This document shows, piece by piece, positions 16,673 to 26,700 of a stretch of 55,013 nucleotides of DNA. The stretch's first letter is position 1; each line of letters opens with the position of its first letter. Both the position numbers and the translations under genes were made by a program. This DNA is from JBAXQQ01 sp037131695 (GTDB lineage Bacteria > Armatimonadota > Hebobacteria > CAIYQO01). A model generated the notes under the pieces. That model worked only from the letters and a program-made list of their open reading frames with translations. It made no database searches and was not told the origin of the DNA. The stretch lies in assembly GCA_964638715.1 (NCBI GenBank), contig CAZWZF010000029.1, positions 1-55,013 of the forward strand, given 5' to 3'.

Positions 16673-17440
16673 TCAAACAGAGTTATAAGCGTATTCTGCT
16701 ATCAGGGCGGCGAAGTAGCCGGCACCGAAGCCGTTGTCTATATTTACCACGGTTACGCCGGTGGCGCAACTGTTCAGCATGCTCAGCAGGGCGGCGACAC
16801 CGCCGAAGGCTGCTCCGTATCCTACTGATGTCGGCACTGCTACTACCGGAACTTTTACCAACCCGCCTACCACTGACGCTAACGCGCCTTCCATGCCTGC
16901 CACAACTACGATTACTTTGGCGCGCTGCAGGCGGTCGCCTTTCGCCAGCAAGCGGTGCAACCCGGCTACTCCCACGTCATACATGCGGTCAACCGGCCAG
17001 CCTATTGCTTCTGCCGTCATAGCGGCTTCCTCGGCTACCGGCAGGTCGGCGGTACCGGCGCTGACAATTGCTATCAGCGGGTCGCCTTCGTGCCGCCATT
17101 CTTTTTCTTTATGCCATAATATTATTCGCGGCAATTCAAAATATTCCGCTTCCGGTACGGCTTTTATCACCGCATCGGCGTGTTCCTGGCTTGCCCGGGT
17201 CGCCATGACCACCGGGTTTTTATGTTTAAGGCGCATGAAAATTTCCGCGGTTTGCGCCGGCGTCTTTCCCTGGGCAAATATCACTTCGGGGAACCCGGTG
17301 CGCAGGCCGCGATGATGGTCCAAAGAGGCGAAACCGATATCTTCAAACGGCAAGGTTTTCAGCCGGTCGATAACTGAATCATCAGTCAACTCGCCGCTTT
17401 TAAAATCCGCCAACATTTTCCGAATAGTAATTTCGTCCAT
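16673..17440 (-). CDS. larB: LarB, nickel-pincer cofactor carboxylase/hydrolase
   Basis: This 255-residue PurE-related protein matches LarB throughout. The strongest blocks are VVVAGMEGALASVVGGLV, VPTSVGYGAAFGGVAALL and MLNSCATGVTVVNIDNGFGAG, with RASQEHA and VSAGTADLPVAEEA earlier. LarB carboxylates nicotinate adenine dinucleotide and releases AMP in the first step of pincer cofactor synthesis; the cofactor serves lactate racemase-like enzymes. larA, larC and larE are not in the window, so this copy is isolated. I place the start at ATG 17440, preceded by AGAAGG. The longer TTG start at 17476 lies inside a terminator palindrome. Confidence 0.93.
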   Translation of the reverse strand: MDEITIRKMLADFKSGELTDDSVIDRLKTLPFEDIGFASLDHHRGLRTGFPEVIFAQGKTPAQTAEIFMRLKHKNPVVMATRASQEHADAVIKAVPEAEYFELPRIILWHKEKEWRHEGDPLIAIVSAGTADLPVAEEAAMTAEAIGWPVDRMYDVGVAGLHRLLAKGDRLQRAKVIVVVAGMEGALASVVGGLVKVPVVAVPTSVGYGAAFGGVAALLSMLNSCATGVTVVNIDNGFGAGYFAALIAEYAYNSV

Positions 17441-17453
17441 TTTGCCGCCTTCT

Positions 17454-17489
17454 AAAAAGAGGCGATTTGTCGACAAACCGCCTCTTTTT
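17454..17489 (-). terminator. 36-bp palindromic terminator in the larB leader
   Basis: AAAAAGAGGCG-TTTGTCGACAAA-CGCCTCTTTTT is palindromic apart from one A/G position, with T-runs on both strands. On the minus strand it ends about 14 bp before the larB start and follows the isomerase gene, so it separates the two or attenuates larB. Confidence 0.85.
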
Positions 17490-17490
17490 C

Positions 17491-17550
17491 ACATCGATTT
17501 ACAGGATTTACAGGATAAAAATAATTATCCTGCCTATCCTGCCCATCCAT
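17491..17550. repeat. Intergenic 9-nt-unit repeat (ACAGGATTT type)
   Basis: CATCGATTT-ACAGGATTT-ACAGGATAA is followed by TTATCCTGCCTATCCTG as a partial inverse. It belongs to the same group as the repeat at 10438-10498. Confidence 0.65.
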
Positions 17551-17566
17551 GTTAATATTAAGTAAC

Positions 17567-18316
17567 TTAAATTTTGCCCATCTTCTTCAAATTATTAAAT
17601 GAGATGGTTACGCTTTCAATGGGTGGGCGTTTGCAGCTATCCTGTTCAACTATGTACCATTCAACTCCACTCGCTTCTGATGCGGCGAAGATGGCGTCCC
17701 AGTCCTGACTGCCTTCACCAACTTCAGCGAATGATTCGTCGGTTTTGTCCATATCTTTGCAATGTACCAGCGGAACGCGGCCTGCATATTTGCGGATATA
17801 TTCAGCGGGTTGTTCGCCGCCTTTCTTTACCCAGTACAGGTCTAATTCTGCTTTCAACTCATCTGGTGTTGTAGCCGAATAAAGGGCATCCAATGAATAT
17901 ACACCTTCAGCGGTTTTAGTGAATTCAAAATCGTGATTGTGATACAATACTGTAATGCCAAATTTAGCCATTTTATTGCGAACAGCGATAATTCTTGAAA
18001 CCAGGTTTGCGCGCTGTGCCGGGTCATTGAATACATCAGGCGAGATGTAGGGGATGACGGCGTATTTTACGCCAACTTCTGCCAGGTATTCGCCTTCTGC
18101 GCCTTCGATGCCGTCAATGCCAACGTGGGCGCCAATAGCGGTCATACCCAGTTCGCTCAGCAGTGCTTTTAATTCTGCTGCGGATAATCCGCCGTAACCA
18201 GCCAGCTCAACGCCTTTATATCCTATTTCAGCAACTTTTTTGAACGTACCGATGAAATCCACCGCGGTTTCATTGCGCAGTGTATACATCTGTAAACCTA
18301 CAGGAATCTTAGACAT
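17567..18316 (-). CDS. Sugar phosphate isomerase/epimerase-like TIM-barrel protein
   Basis: This 249-residue protein is of the xylose isomerase-like TIM-barrel (AP-endonuclease 2) superfamily. It opens PVGLQMYTLRNE and has GYKGVELAGYGGLSA, ITVLYHNHDFEF, ELDLYWVKKGGE, VPLVHCKDMD, VGEGSQDWDAIF and WYIVEQDSC. The Glu, Asp, His and Glu in these motifs are the usual metal ligands. Related proteins isomerise or epimerise sugars or inositol derivatives; the substrate cannot be assigned. No signal peptide. AGAGG precedes the ATG. It is the first gene of the minus-strand run isomerase - larB - beta-galactosidase and is divergent from the exported hydrolase at 18701. Confidence 0.87.
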   Translation of the reverse strand: MSKIPVGLQMYTLRNETAVDFIGTFKKVAEIGYKGVELAGYGGLSAAELKALLSELGMTAIGAHVGIDGIEGAEGEYLAEVGVKYAVIPYISPDVFNDPAQRANLVSRIIAVRNKMAKFGITVLYHNHDFEFTKTAEGVYSLDALYSATTPDELKAELDLYWVKKGGEQPAEYIRKYAGRVPLVHCKDMDKTDESFAEVGEGSQDWDAIFAASEASGVEWYIVEQDSCKRPPIESVTISFNNLKKMGKI

Positions 18317-18342
18317 GCTATACCTCTTAAAATCTTTCTTTT

Positions 18343-18374
18343 TAATGTGCCGTTATACTATTCTCTAATGTGCC
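18343..18374 (-). promoter_or_regulatory. 9-bp direct repeats near the isomerase promoter
   Basis: TAATGTGCC occurs at 18343-18351 and again at 18366-18374, 23 bp apart. A minus-strand -10-like TATAAC lies between them. Two same-facing half-sites about two helical turns apart suggest a regulator site, perhaps for carbohydrate control; this is inference. Confidence 0.35.
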
Positions 18375-18632
18375 ACTGATTCCTGCCTGAACTGATTGTA
18401 TTACTAAATATTTGTTGAATTAATCGTGAATAATTCTATGATTTCCTACATATTACAAATCTGTATTTTTATTTAACAAATCCAATAAGGTTTTGCAAAA
18501 CCCGGTGTGACAGACACCTTCCTGGCTTCTCCACTCGGTGTCAGTCACTAAAATTCGTTCTTCCCCTTTCCAATCGGGGAGGAGATTAAGGGGAGGGACT
18601 TTCCAGGTGAACTATTTATTTCAATATAGCTA
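18375..18632. other. Divergent intergenic region without a gene
   Basis: It contains a perfect 14-bp palindrome GGTTTTGCAAAACC (18489-18502) and a small GGTGT/ACACC hairpin (18504-18518). CGGGGAGGAGATTAAG (18574-18589) is inverted at 18664-18680 as CTTAATCTCCCCGATT. No reading frame is convincing. Confidence 0.5.
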
Positions 18633-18661
18633 TTGACTTTCTCGCCTTGTATTAATACAAT
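18633..18661 (+). promoter_or_regulatory. sigma70-type promoter of exported hydrolase
   Basis: TTGACT (18633-18638), 17 bp, TACAAT (18656-18661), 39 bp before the start codon. Confidence 0.7.
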
Positions 18662-18700
18662 TGTCTTAATCTCCCCGATTAAACTAAAGGATGGTCAAAC

Positions 18701-21505
18701 ATGACACGTCTAATCACTATTCTCACAGTTCTCTTTACCTTAGCCGGCATCGGCTGGTCGCAAGGCGAGGGTTATTTCAGCCCGCCTGAAGTTATGACGG
18801 GGTTGCCACTTGATAAGATAGGCAACAATGGCTGGGCTGGCAAGGTGAACAATATTGCACCACTCGGTGGGCTTGTTTACCCGGGTGACAATGTTAAGTT
18901 TGAATTAATGCTGTCAAATACCGGCAAAGAAGCGTTGAAGACTACACCAACTATCGAAATCTGTCGTTTTGCCACTCGGTTGATTGAGTTGAAAGACTGG
19001 TGGAAACCGGATTTTGTTAATGAATTTGTCGGCAAGCCGGTACGAGTTCCATTGGCAGAGATGACTATTGAACCGGGCAAAAACGTTGTTATACCGTGGG
19101 AATCAAAAGCCAAAGAGTTTACCGATTATGGCACTTACGCAGTAATTTTAGACTTGCCCGGAAAAGGCAGGCAGGGGATAGCGACATTTGTACGTATTCA
19201 TTCGCCAAATCCAAAACATGGTGATGGCAAGAATTCTCCTTTAATTGTTGCCTGGGGTTATACTACCAAAGAACTCCCTTATATAGCGCGTATTGGTTAT
19301 AAATGGGTTCGCACCGACGGCACCCCCAATTGGAACGGTGTGTGGACTCGTACTGTTGAAGGCGGGCCTGATGGTCCGTTTGACTGGACTAGGATGGATG
19401 ATACCATTGATAAATTCCGTGAAAACAACCTGTGGATTCTCAGTAATATGTATGGTTCACCTGAAGGCGCGACTACTCTTGAAAATAGAAAAACATATAA
19501 CATGGTGCATCTGGCGAAATATGACACCGCCTGGGGTCTTTTCGTTGAAGAAGCGGTACGGCGCTATTGCGGAAAAGACGGCAAAGGACCATTGCAGATA
19601 ATCGATTATTACAATGAACCCTGGGAAGGCGGCGGTATTTCCGGGTGGAAGAGCGACGCTATCCGTTATCGAACCATTTATAAAACAATTTATGACCATG
19701 CGAAAAAAGCCAGTCCATTCATAAAAGTCGGCGGCACATCAAGCATTATGAATACCTGCGATAAATTACTGTCTATAAAAGACTGGCAGAAGCAGTATAA
19801 AATTGATGTATTCACAGACCATTATGTACAGCCGCACATGATGCATGGTCCGCGCATTGCGGAATCATTAGGCGGCATATCCATGGATACCGAAACATGG
19901 TGCGGAAAATTGGATGAACAGCAGATGGCATTGGCGGCGCATTTTATCGCCAGCGGTCAGAAAAAAGTTAACCCCACCCATTACCAGTCGCACCTACCCT
20001 GGGAAAATGGCAAAGGCGGACCGATGTTCGGCAACCTTTCTGCTGCTATTAACTACTTCCTGTATTTCACCGGTGGACGCGAGTTTACTAAAACAGTATT
20101 TATGGACAATCTGCCCTGGCTGTACCAGTGGGGAGAAGGCAAAAATGCTGGATTTATTCTCAGCGGCAACCATAACCGGTTAAATAATGACCGGCCAATT
20201 CTTTACAGCCAGATTAATGCCGACGGCATAATTACGGTTGACAGCATGGGTGGCAAGGTAAAAGCTTACGACCTGTACGGCAACCTGTACCCAACAACAA
20301 AAGGTATTTACACGCTGCCTTGCGGATTCCGCAATGTCTATTTAGAAGCTGAAGACCCGAGCTTGGTTATTAAGGCTGTCGCACAGGGGAAAATTGAAAA
20401 AGTAAAACCTGTCGAACTGTTTATAGATGATTTTATCACCCCGCTTCCGCAGGCAAAGACCATCGATGCAGAAGTCCATAACGTTCTTAACCGTCCTATT
20501 TCCGGTACATTGACAGCAACTGTCACTGCTAATATCACTCTGACGCAGGCGGCGATTCCTGTGGTGTTAAAGGCTGGTGAGAGTAAAATAGTACAATTCA
20601 ACATTAAGTCTACCGAGGTGAACCCGGCTAATGCCTATGATGTTAAATTGTCATACGCCGGTGCTGATGGTACTGCTGAAATTGCTGATGTGCTGCATGT
20701 AAATACCATCACCTATGGTACCCCGACGTTGGATGGCACCCTGGCTACCTGGCAAAACGCGATTCCGGTAATCAACTACGGAGTGGACGCAAAACGCAGC
20801 TTTGTTGAAGCAGCCTGGAAACCGTGGGAAAAAGACGTTGATATCACCAAAGGCATGGCGGAAACCCGGTTCATGTATGATGACAAATTCCTGTATATAG
20901 CTGTTCGCGAACGCAATAAAGACTGGGCAGCCAAACCGCGCCTGTCTACTCGCGATGACAACAGCTACTACGGAAAAGACGACATGGCGCACACTTATAT
21001 TCGTGGGAATGGCGACACCGCGCCATATTCCGGCAATTGTGTTCAAGTTGGCATTGGGCTTGACCTGCACAAACATCCGCTGGCGCTATACGACAAGGTA
21101 CCGGCAAAAATGATTGCCATCGACGATACCGATTATGAATATGCTTTCTGGGGAACCCCGGACGGCGGTACCGAAATATGGCGCAGCAATAACCCGACCA
21201 TGCTGCCGTTTAATTTCCTTCCCCGCTGTTCGCCTGAAGGTTATAACGGCGTTCCCAAAGGGACACAGAGTTCTACTAAACGCGACGGCAACGACACCAT
21301 TTATCAGGTAGCCATCCCGTTAACCGACATGCCTGAATTAACCCCGGCAAATGGCAAGATAATCCATATAGCATACTGCCTGCCAGGCTCAAACATTCAG
21401 GAAGGTGCTGGCCGCAGCCGCACTCGATTTAATGGTTTAACCCTGAAAGCAACCTGGAACTGGGATAAATACTCAAACGATTTGCGTTGGGGATTTGTGA
21501 AGTAG
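18701..21505 (+). CDS. Exported clan GH-A glycoside hydrolase with CBM9-like C-terminus
   Basis: This 934-residue protein has a signal peptide (cleavage near GWSQG, about residue 21). Residues about 25-170 are a beta domain. A TIM barrel follows with IDYYNEPWEGGG, whose Asn-Glu is the GH-A acid/base pattern, and GISMDTETWCG, a probable nucleophile Glu. WGYTTKELPYIARIGYKWVR resembles the first barrel strands of GH39/GH5-like enzymes. After an Ig-like segment, the last 260 residues (PTLDGTLATWQNA ... DKFLYIAVRE) look like a CBM9-type sugar-binding domain. The likely job is extracellular cleavage of a plant or microbial glycan. The exact family is not certain. Its own promoter and terminator suggest a single-gene transcript. 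Confidence 0.82.
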   Translation: MTRLITILTVLFTLAGIGWSQGEGYFSPPEVMTGLPLDKIGNNGWAGKVNNIAPLGGLVYPGDNVKFELMLSNTGKEALKTTPTIEICRFATRLIELKDWWKPDFVNEFVGKPVRVPLAEMTIEPGKNVVIPWESKAKEFTDYGTYAVILDLPGKGRQGIATFVRIHSPNPKHGDGKNSPLIVAWGYTTKELPYIARIGYKWVRTDGTPNWNGVWTRTVEGGPDGPFDWTRMDDTIDKFRENNLWILSNMYGSPEGATTLENRKTYNMVHLAKYDTAWGLFVEEAVRRYCGKDGKGPLQIIDYYNEPWEGGGISGWKSDAIRYRTIYKTIYDHAKKASPFIKVGGTSSIMNTCDKLLSIKDWQKQYKIDVFTDHYVQPHMMHGPRIAESLGGISMDTETWCGKLDEQQMALAAHFIASGQKKVNPTHYQSHLPWENGKGGPMFGNLSAAINYFLYFTGGREFTKTVFMDNLPWLYQWGEGKNAGFILSGNHNRLNNDRPILYSQINADGIITVDSMGGKVKAYDLYGNLYPTTKGIYTLPCGFRNVYLEAEDPSLVIKAVAQGKIEKVKPVELFIDDFITPLPQAKTIDAEVHNVLNRPISGTLTATVTANITLTQAAIPVVLKAGESKIVQFNIKSTEVNPANAYDVKLSYAGADGTAEIADVLHVNTITYGTPTLDGTLATWQNAIPVINYGVDAKRSFVEAAWKPWEKDVDITKGMAETRFMYDDKFLYIAVRERNKDWAAKPRLSTRDDNSYYGKDDMAHTYIRGNGDTAPYSGNCVQVGIGLDLHKHPLALYDKVPAKMIAIDDTDYEYAFWGTPDGGTEIWRSNNPTMLPFNFLPRCSPEGYNGVPKGTQSSTKRDGNDTIYQVAIPLTDMPELTPANGKIIHIAYCLPGSNIQEGAGRSRTRFNGLTLKATWNWDKYSNDLRWGFVK

Positions 21506-21535
21506 AAAAGAAAAACCATATTTGATAAATATCAG

Positions 21536-21563
21536 AAAGGCGGACTGAAACGTCCGCCTTTCC
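21536..21563 (+). terminator. Terminator after exported hydrolase
   Basis: AAAGGCGGAC, a 6-nt loop and GTCCGCCTTT form a perfect 10-bp stem 30 bp after the stop. Confidence 0.85.
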
Positions 21564-21565
21564 TA

Positions 21566-21593
21566 TTGACATTTAATATTCAATTTATATACT
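21566..21593 (+). promoter_or_regulatory. sigma70-type promoter of serine hydrolase gene
   Basis: TTGACA (21566-21571), 16 bp, TATACT (21588-21593), 26 bp before the start codon. The -35 begins 2 bp after the upstream terminator. Confidence 0.75.
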
Positions 21594-21619
21594 TACTGCA
21601 TTAAACAAAGGTGGCAATT

Positions 21620-22681
21620 ATGACTAACATTTTACAACCCTATATTGACCGCGGCGAATTAGCTGGCGCGGTTACCCTAGTGGCAAATGCTGAGAAAATT
21701 CTTAGCTTAAAATGTATTGGATATGCCGATATTGCGGCAAAAATTCCGATGCAGCCAAATACCATGTTCTGGATAGCCTCGCAGTCCAAACCTATTACCT
21801 GTACCGCATTGATGATGCTGGTTGATGATGGCAAGGTTTGTGTTGATGACCCGGTGGAGAAATACCTGCCGGAATTTAAAAGCATGTGGCTGTCAGTTGA
21901 GAGAGATGATGAGCATATCCTGCTGAAAAGGCCATCACGTCTCATCACTGTTCGCGATATTCTCAGTCATACCAGCGGCATGGGATTTATGTCGGCGCTG
22001 GAAGTTCCCACTCTTGACTTGCAGCCTTTGCGCGAATGTTCGTTAAGCTATGCAATGACCCCGCTATCATTCGAACCAGGCACAAAATACGAATATGCCA
22101 ACACCGGCATTAACACCGTTGGCCGCATTATTGAAGTCGTTAGCGGCATGCCGTATGAAGAGTTTTTGCAAACCCGCATGTTCAAGCCATTAAGAATGAT
22201 AGATACCACCTTTGTTCCCAATGACGAACAGATGACCAGAATGACGAAATGCTACCAGCCGAATGCGGACAGAACCGGACTGGAAGAAGTAACAATCTCG
22301 CAGTTGAAATACCCGTTTAATGACAAATCCCGCAAGCCAATGCCCGCCGGTGGTCTATTTTCCACCGCGACAGACTGCGGCCATTTCATGCAGATGGTAC
22401 TGAACGACGGTATTTACGAGGGGAAACGCTATCTGTCAACCGAATCAATCAAACAAATGACCAGTAAACAAACTGGTGAACTGGCAGATGAATATGGATT
22501 TGGCTGGGCATCCGGAGAAAACTACTTTGGCCACGGCGGAGCATGTGCAACTAACATGGCTGCCCATACCAAAGAAGGAATCATTATAGTCTATCTGATT
22601 CAGGAAACCAACGGATTCCTCGGCGATGGCGGAATGGCACTGGAAACATTTGTTAAGGATGCGAGAGAGAAGTATAGTTAA
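21620..22681 (+). CDS. Beta-lactamase-family serine hydrolase (class C/esterase type)
   Basis: This 353-residue serine hydrolase has the SxxK motif at Ser54-Lys57 (WIASQSKPIT), a YxN-type motif in YEYANTGIN and a C-terminal GHGG in place of KTG. TVRDILSHTSGM and AGGLFSTATD are also typical. No signal peptide is seen, so it is probably a cytoplasmic esterase or peptidase rather than an antibiotic-inactivating lactamase. The ATG at 21620 has AAGGTGG upstream and is preferred to the GTG at 21611. A promoter lies at 21566-21593. Confidence 0.88.
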   Translation: MTNILQPYIDRGELAGAVTLVANAEKILSLKCIGYADIAAKIPMQPNTMFWIASQSKPITCTALMMLVDDGKVCVDDPVEKYLPEFKSMWLSVERDDEHILLKRPSRLITVRDILSHTSGMGFMSALEVPTLDLQPLRECSLSYAMTPLSFEPGTKYEYANTGINTVGRIIEVVSGMPYEEFLQTRMFKPLRMIDTTFVPNDEQMTRMTKCYQPNADRTGLEEVTISQLKYPFNDKSRKPMPAGGLFSTATDCGHFMQMVLNDGIYEGKRYLSTESIKQMTSKQTGELADEYGFGWASGENYFGHGGACATNMAAHTKEGIIIVYLIQETNGFLGDGGMALETFVKDAREKYS

Positions 22682-22704
22682 CTAACAGTTTATACTAAAG
22701 TTTT

Positions 22705-22783
22705 GGGAAGAATGGGAAGTATGGGAAAAATGGGAGGAATGACCTTTCACTTCACATTCTTCCCATAATTCCCATTCCTCTCC
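22705..22783. repeat. GGGAAGAAT 9-nt array with inverted counterpart
   Basis: Four 9-nt units GGGAAGAAT, GGGAAGTAT, GGGAAAAAT and GGGAGGAAT (22705-22740), a short loop, then the inverse ATTCTTCCC-ATAATTCCC-ATTCCTC (22756-22780). Same architecture as the ATGATTAAC repeats but with different letters. Confidence 0.8.
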
Positions 22784-22803
22784 AATTATAATCCTCAATT
22801 ATA

Positions 22804-22832
22804 TTGACATCTTACACTCTCCTGCGTAAAAT
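22804..22832 (+). promoter_or_regulatory. sigma70-type promoter of beta-propeller cluster
   Basis: TTGACA (22804-22809), 17 bp, TAAAAT (22827-22832), 34 bp before the start codon at 22867. Confidence 0.75.
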
Positions 22833-22866
22833 CTATTTAATCCGTTTAGCATCCAGGAGATATATA

Positions 22867-23736
22867 ATGAATAGTCGTCTTTCTTCATTTTGGCTTGCGT
22901 TTTTCACTCTGCTGTTAATTGCATCGGCAGGATTTTCCCAGTCGTTATTTCAGTCGGTGATTACTGATGCCAATATTGACTATACCAATACCACCGAGTT
23001 TCCGGCGCATCCGGGTGAAAAAGGCGGCTTTTGGGTGGCGGCATCGCGAAATGATGGACTTGCCGGCGCGCTGCATATTCGCGGTCCATTGGCGCCTCAT
23101 GCCAGTTGGATAACTGACGAGACAGACCAGAAACAGCGATATCTGCGACTGGCATTTAAAGAAGTACTGCCAATCGGCACTATCATTGGTGCGGGTGGTG
23201 CTGTCAGTTACCTGAAAGCTGATGCCGCATATCCCGGTGATGTGACAAAAGAAGACCAATGGGTGGCAGTATCGATACCAGAAGGTCAGGCAGGCGAACA
23301 GGTCATACCTTTTCCGCCGGATATAACCACTCGAGCGATACGTTTTAGTTTTACCGACTCGCTGTTGGGTGGTGGCAAGAGCCATTCCGGGTTTGGCGGC
23401 GCATTGGTAATCAAAGCGCGACTGCATAATCTTACTCCCGAGGCTACTGCGTTTGCGTCTTCACAGCCAACCGGTACGGCAAATGTTATAGAAGCAACCC
23501 GGGTGCAAAATCTGATTACCGGCGGGTCATGGAGTGCTGCTCCGAAAGCGGATATATCCCCGGAAAATCCAGAATGGGTAGTACTGACCTGGCCGGAAGC
23601 GAAGAAATTTATCGGTATTGGCTTTATCAACGCGTTTGCCAAAGTGTTGGAGATTGACACTTTAAATGATAATGAAAAAGGCAATCCTGCCGTTGCGCCT
23701 GATGCTTCATGGACAAAGGCAAGTACCGTAAACTGA
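22867..23736 (+). CDS. N-terminal fragment of a giant exported beta-propeller protein
   Basis: This is 289 residues with a signal peptide (cleavage near GFSQS, about residue 25) and most of one discoidin-like module (RYLRLAFKEVLPIGTI, AAYPGDV, TTRAIRFSF). It ends at TGA 23734-23736. The frame continues without a break to 27900 as PIWWRPAYTD ... STRAIRVRITQPL, which aligns with RWRPSYSDDY ... TTRAIRLRVVEPL in the protein's own second module. The stop therefore falls inside a domain and is not a natural end. The ATG at 22867 follows AGGAGA and a promoter; the earlier codon at 22804 is the -35 box. If made, this fragment would be exported but incomplete. Confidence 0.75.
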   Translation: MNSRLSSFWLAFFTLLLIASAGFSQSLFQSVITDANIDYTNTTEFPAHPGEKGGFWVAASRNDGLAGALHIRGPLAPHASWITDETDQKQRYLRLAFKEVLPIGTIIGAGGAVSYLKADAAYPGDVTKEDQWVAVSIPEGQAGEQVIPFPPDITTRAIRFSFTDSLLGGGKSHSGFGGALVIKARLHNLTPEATAFASSQPTGTANVIEATRVQNLITGGSWSAAPKADISPENPEWVVLTWPEAKKFIGIGFINAFAKVLEIDTLNDNEKGNPAVAPDASWTKASTVN

Positions 23737-26700
23737 CCTATTTGGTGGCGACCGGCATATACTGACGCGTTCGCAGTTTTTGCTGCACCGGTTTCAACCC
23801 GTGCCATTCGGGTGCGGATTACTCAACCTTTAACAACCGAGAACCCCGATATCGCCGGCAGCACTGCCGGTTCCAAACACAAAGCAAGCCTTGCCGGGGT
23901 GATGACATTCACCGATTTGGCTGCTTTGCCGGTACCGCCAAGGCCAAAAGAAGCTGCGGAATTGCCGCCTATAAAGATACCATTTAACATGCCCTATAAC
24001 GGGAAAGTCGCCATTGCAATTGATGATGCCGCTGGAAATAGAGTGCGAAATCTGCTGGCTGATGAAGACAGAACTGCAGGTGAATTAACCGCGAATTGGG
24101 ATGGACGCGATGATGCCGGTAAATTGTTGACTGCTGGAACTTATACTGTTAAATCTATCACTCATAAACCTTTGCATATAATTTATCAAGCTACTGTGAA
24201 CGATTCCGGCAATCCGCCGTGGTGGAAATCCGGCAGTTGGGGTGATCAGTTAGGTTCCGGCAGTTGGCTTTCCGACCATGCTCCACCCAATGACGTCACC
24301 AGTATTGGTGATAAAACATTTGTCGGAGCGGTAATAGCCGAATCCGGGCATACTATTTTAGCCTGTGACCTGGATGGCAACAAACTATGGGGAACCAAAT
24401 GGCTGGAAACCGCCGGTGCCGGGTTCCTGACTAATGATGGCAAAAAAGTATATTCATCCGGTGAAGGCGGCTGGATTGGCGAACGGTTGATGATTCACGA
24501 AATCGATCCGACTACATATAAATGGCGGCGGGTTACTCAACTGGTATTCGATACTGGCAGCACCCCCACCGGTGGCCTGTCCGGCATAGCTGCCCGCGAT
24601 GGAAAACTTTATGTAGCATTCAACAAAGAGCCAAATTCCTGGCTGCGTTCTGCAATAGCTACTGCAAATGTGGATGTGAAAAACACTACATTATATAAGA
24701 CCACAATTGAGACGCTGTTTGCGATGTTGCGCACAAAAGGCGCTGTGCCATCCGGTGGCAGTTGGAATACTGAACAGTCAGATATTAATACAAAATACCT
24801 GCGGTTGGCATTTAATACGCCGCAACCAGTTGGCACTATCATTACTCCGCAAAATTTAACCATCAGCGCGCTGAAACCAGACGCGGTATATCCCGGCGAT
24901 ACCGCAAATGAAAATGATTGGATACCAATCAGCAATGCCATAATGCCGAAGGAAAAACCGTATTACTTCGCTATTCCACAGGTTGGCATGTATGTTTACA
25001 CAGCACCGGCAAATATGACTACCCGTGCCTTGCGATTTACCTATATTGGCAGAAAAGATGAGAATATCACCAGACCATTTGGCGGTTCACTGATGGGTGC
25101 AATGATAACCAGTCGGCGGTTTGCAAATATTTTACCTGGTGCTGTACTAACCGTATCATCGGGTCAGGTGTCACCTATTGGCGCATGGAACGCCGCACTG
25201 GATAATCAGCCAATCACCGCGGCAAACCCCACGACTTTAACTGCCGTTTGGCAGGAAGCAAAGACATTCCGCGGAATGGCATTCTTGAACTTCTTCGCGA
25301 AACGTGCGGAAATTGACATATTTACCGGCAATGCAACTGATGACCCGACAAAAGCACCTGATACCGCATGGCAAAAAATTGGCGAAGTTACTCCAGAAGT
25401 TCGCTGGCGTCCCAGCTATAGTGATGATTATTTTGATACAGGAAAAGATATGACTACCCGCGCTATACGCCTTCGTGTAGTTGAACCGTTAGTCAATGAA
25501 AACGCTGACATTGCGTCAACAACCGGCGGTAAAACGAACCGGGTCAGCCTTGGTGACTTATTTGTATTGCAGCATCTTGATGGCGACCTGGCAGATGTCG
25601 AAGTTCCTACCCAACGCATCAGCGTGGTAGATATTGCCACCGGAAAATGGGAACGCAACATCGCGGTACCGGCACCCAGGTTCCCGCATTTTGATAACAA
25701 TGGAAATTTGGCAGTGGTATCTGGAAAGCAGGTGGTGCGTGTAAATCTGACTGACGGCAAACTTTCCCCACTGGTTGAAAAAGGATTGGATGATCCGCGC
25801 GGTATCACATTTGACGCGGCAGGGAATCTTTACGTTGCCGATGGCAAAACCAATGTTATAAAGGTTTTCTCCGCTGACTACATTCCGCAGAAACCTTTAT
25901 GTACCCCGGGTGGCAGAATCATTGGCACCTATGACCGCAACCGCAAGGGGATATCTATCGATAGCCGCGGGCATTTATGGGTGGCAGAAGCAGATTACCA
26001 GCCAAAACGCACATCTTTATGGACAACAGATGGCAAGTTCCTCAACGAGTTCATCGGACCGGCACGCTATGGCGGTGGTGGATTCATCGATGATACAGAT
26101 AAATCGCGATTTTATTATGAGGGGATGGAGTTTGCGCTGGATTGGAAAACCGGCAAATGGGGTGTGAAAAATATTCTTTCCCGTACTCAGCCTGCACTCA
26201 GCGGCGGGTATGTAAATCACCCCGTATATTTGAATAATAAACAATATTTGGTTAACGACCCCGAAGCGATGGGAAGTCCTTTGTTTATGGTGGCAGATAA
26301 CCATGTCAGTCACGCTCATCCGCTGACAGTAGTTGGCAATTGCGATGCTTGGGGACCATTCAAGAATGATGCCGCCATTGCGAAAATGATGGAAGGAAAA
26401 CCGCTGAATACATACAGTTTCACCTGGAGCGACCAGAACGGCGACGGCTTGCCTCAACCGGTAGAAGTTACCATCAGCGAACCGGGCATACGTCTGAACA
26501 GCACATATTGGCCGAGTTACGTGAATAAGAAACTGCAAGTTCAGATGAGCGGCCGCCTGTTAACGCCAGTGTCATATACCGCTTGCGGCGCGCCGGTTTA
26601 TAAGCCATTTGACGTAAAACCAATCGATTTCCCGGTAGAAAATATATATGCAACTGCCGTTGACAGCAAAGGCCGCATTATAGTAAATGGCCGCCCGGTG

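Noticed and set aside
17441..17476. Extended larB start at TTG 17476
   Set aside because: It begins inside the terminator palindrome, and ATG 17440 has an AGAAGG site and matches the usual LarB N-terminus.
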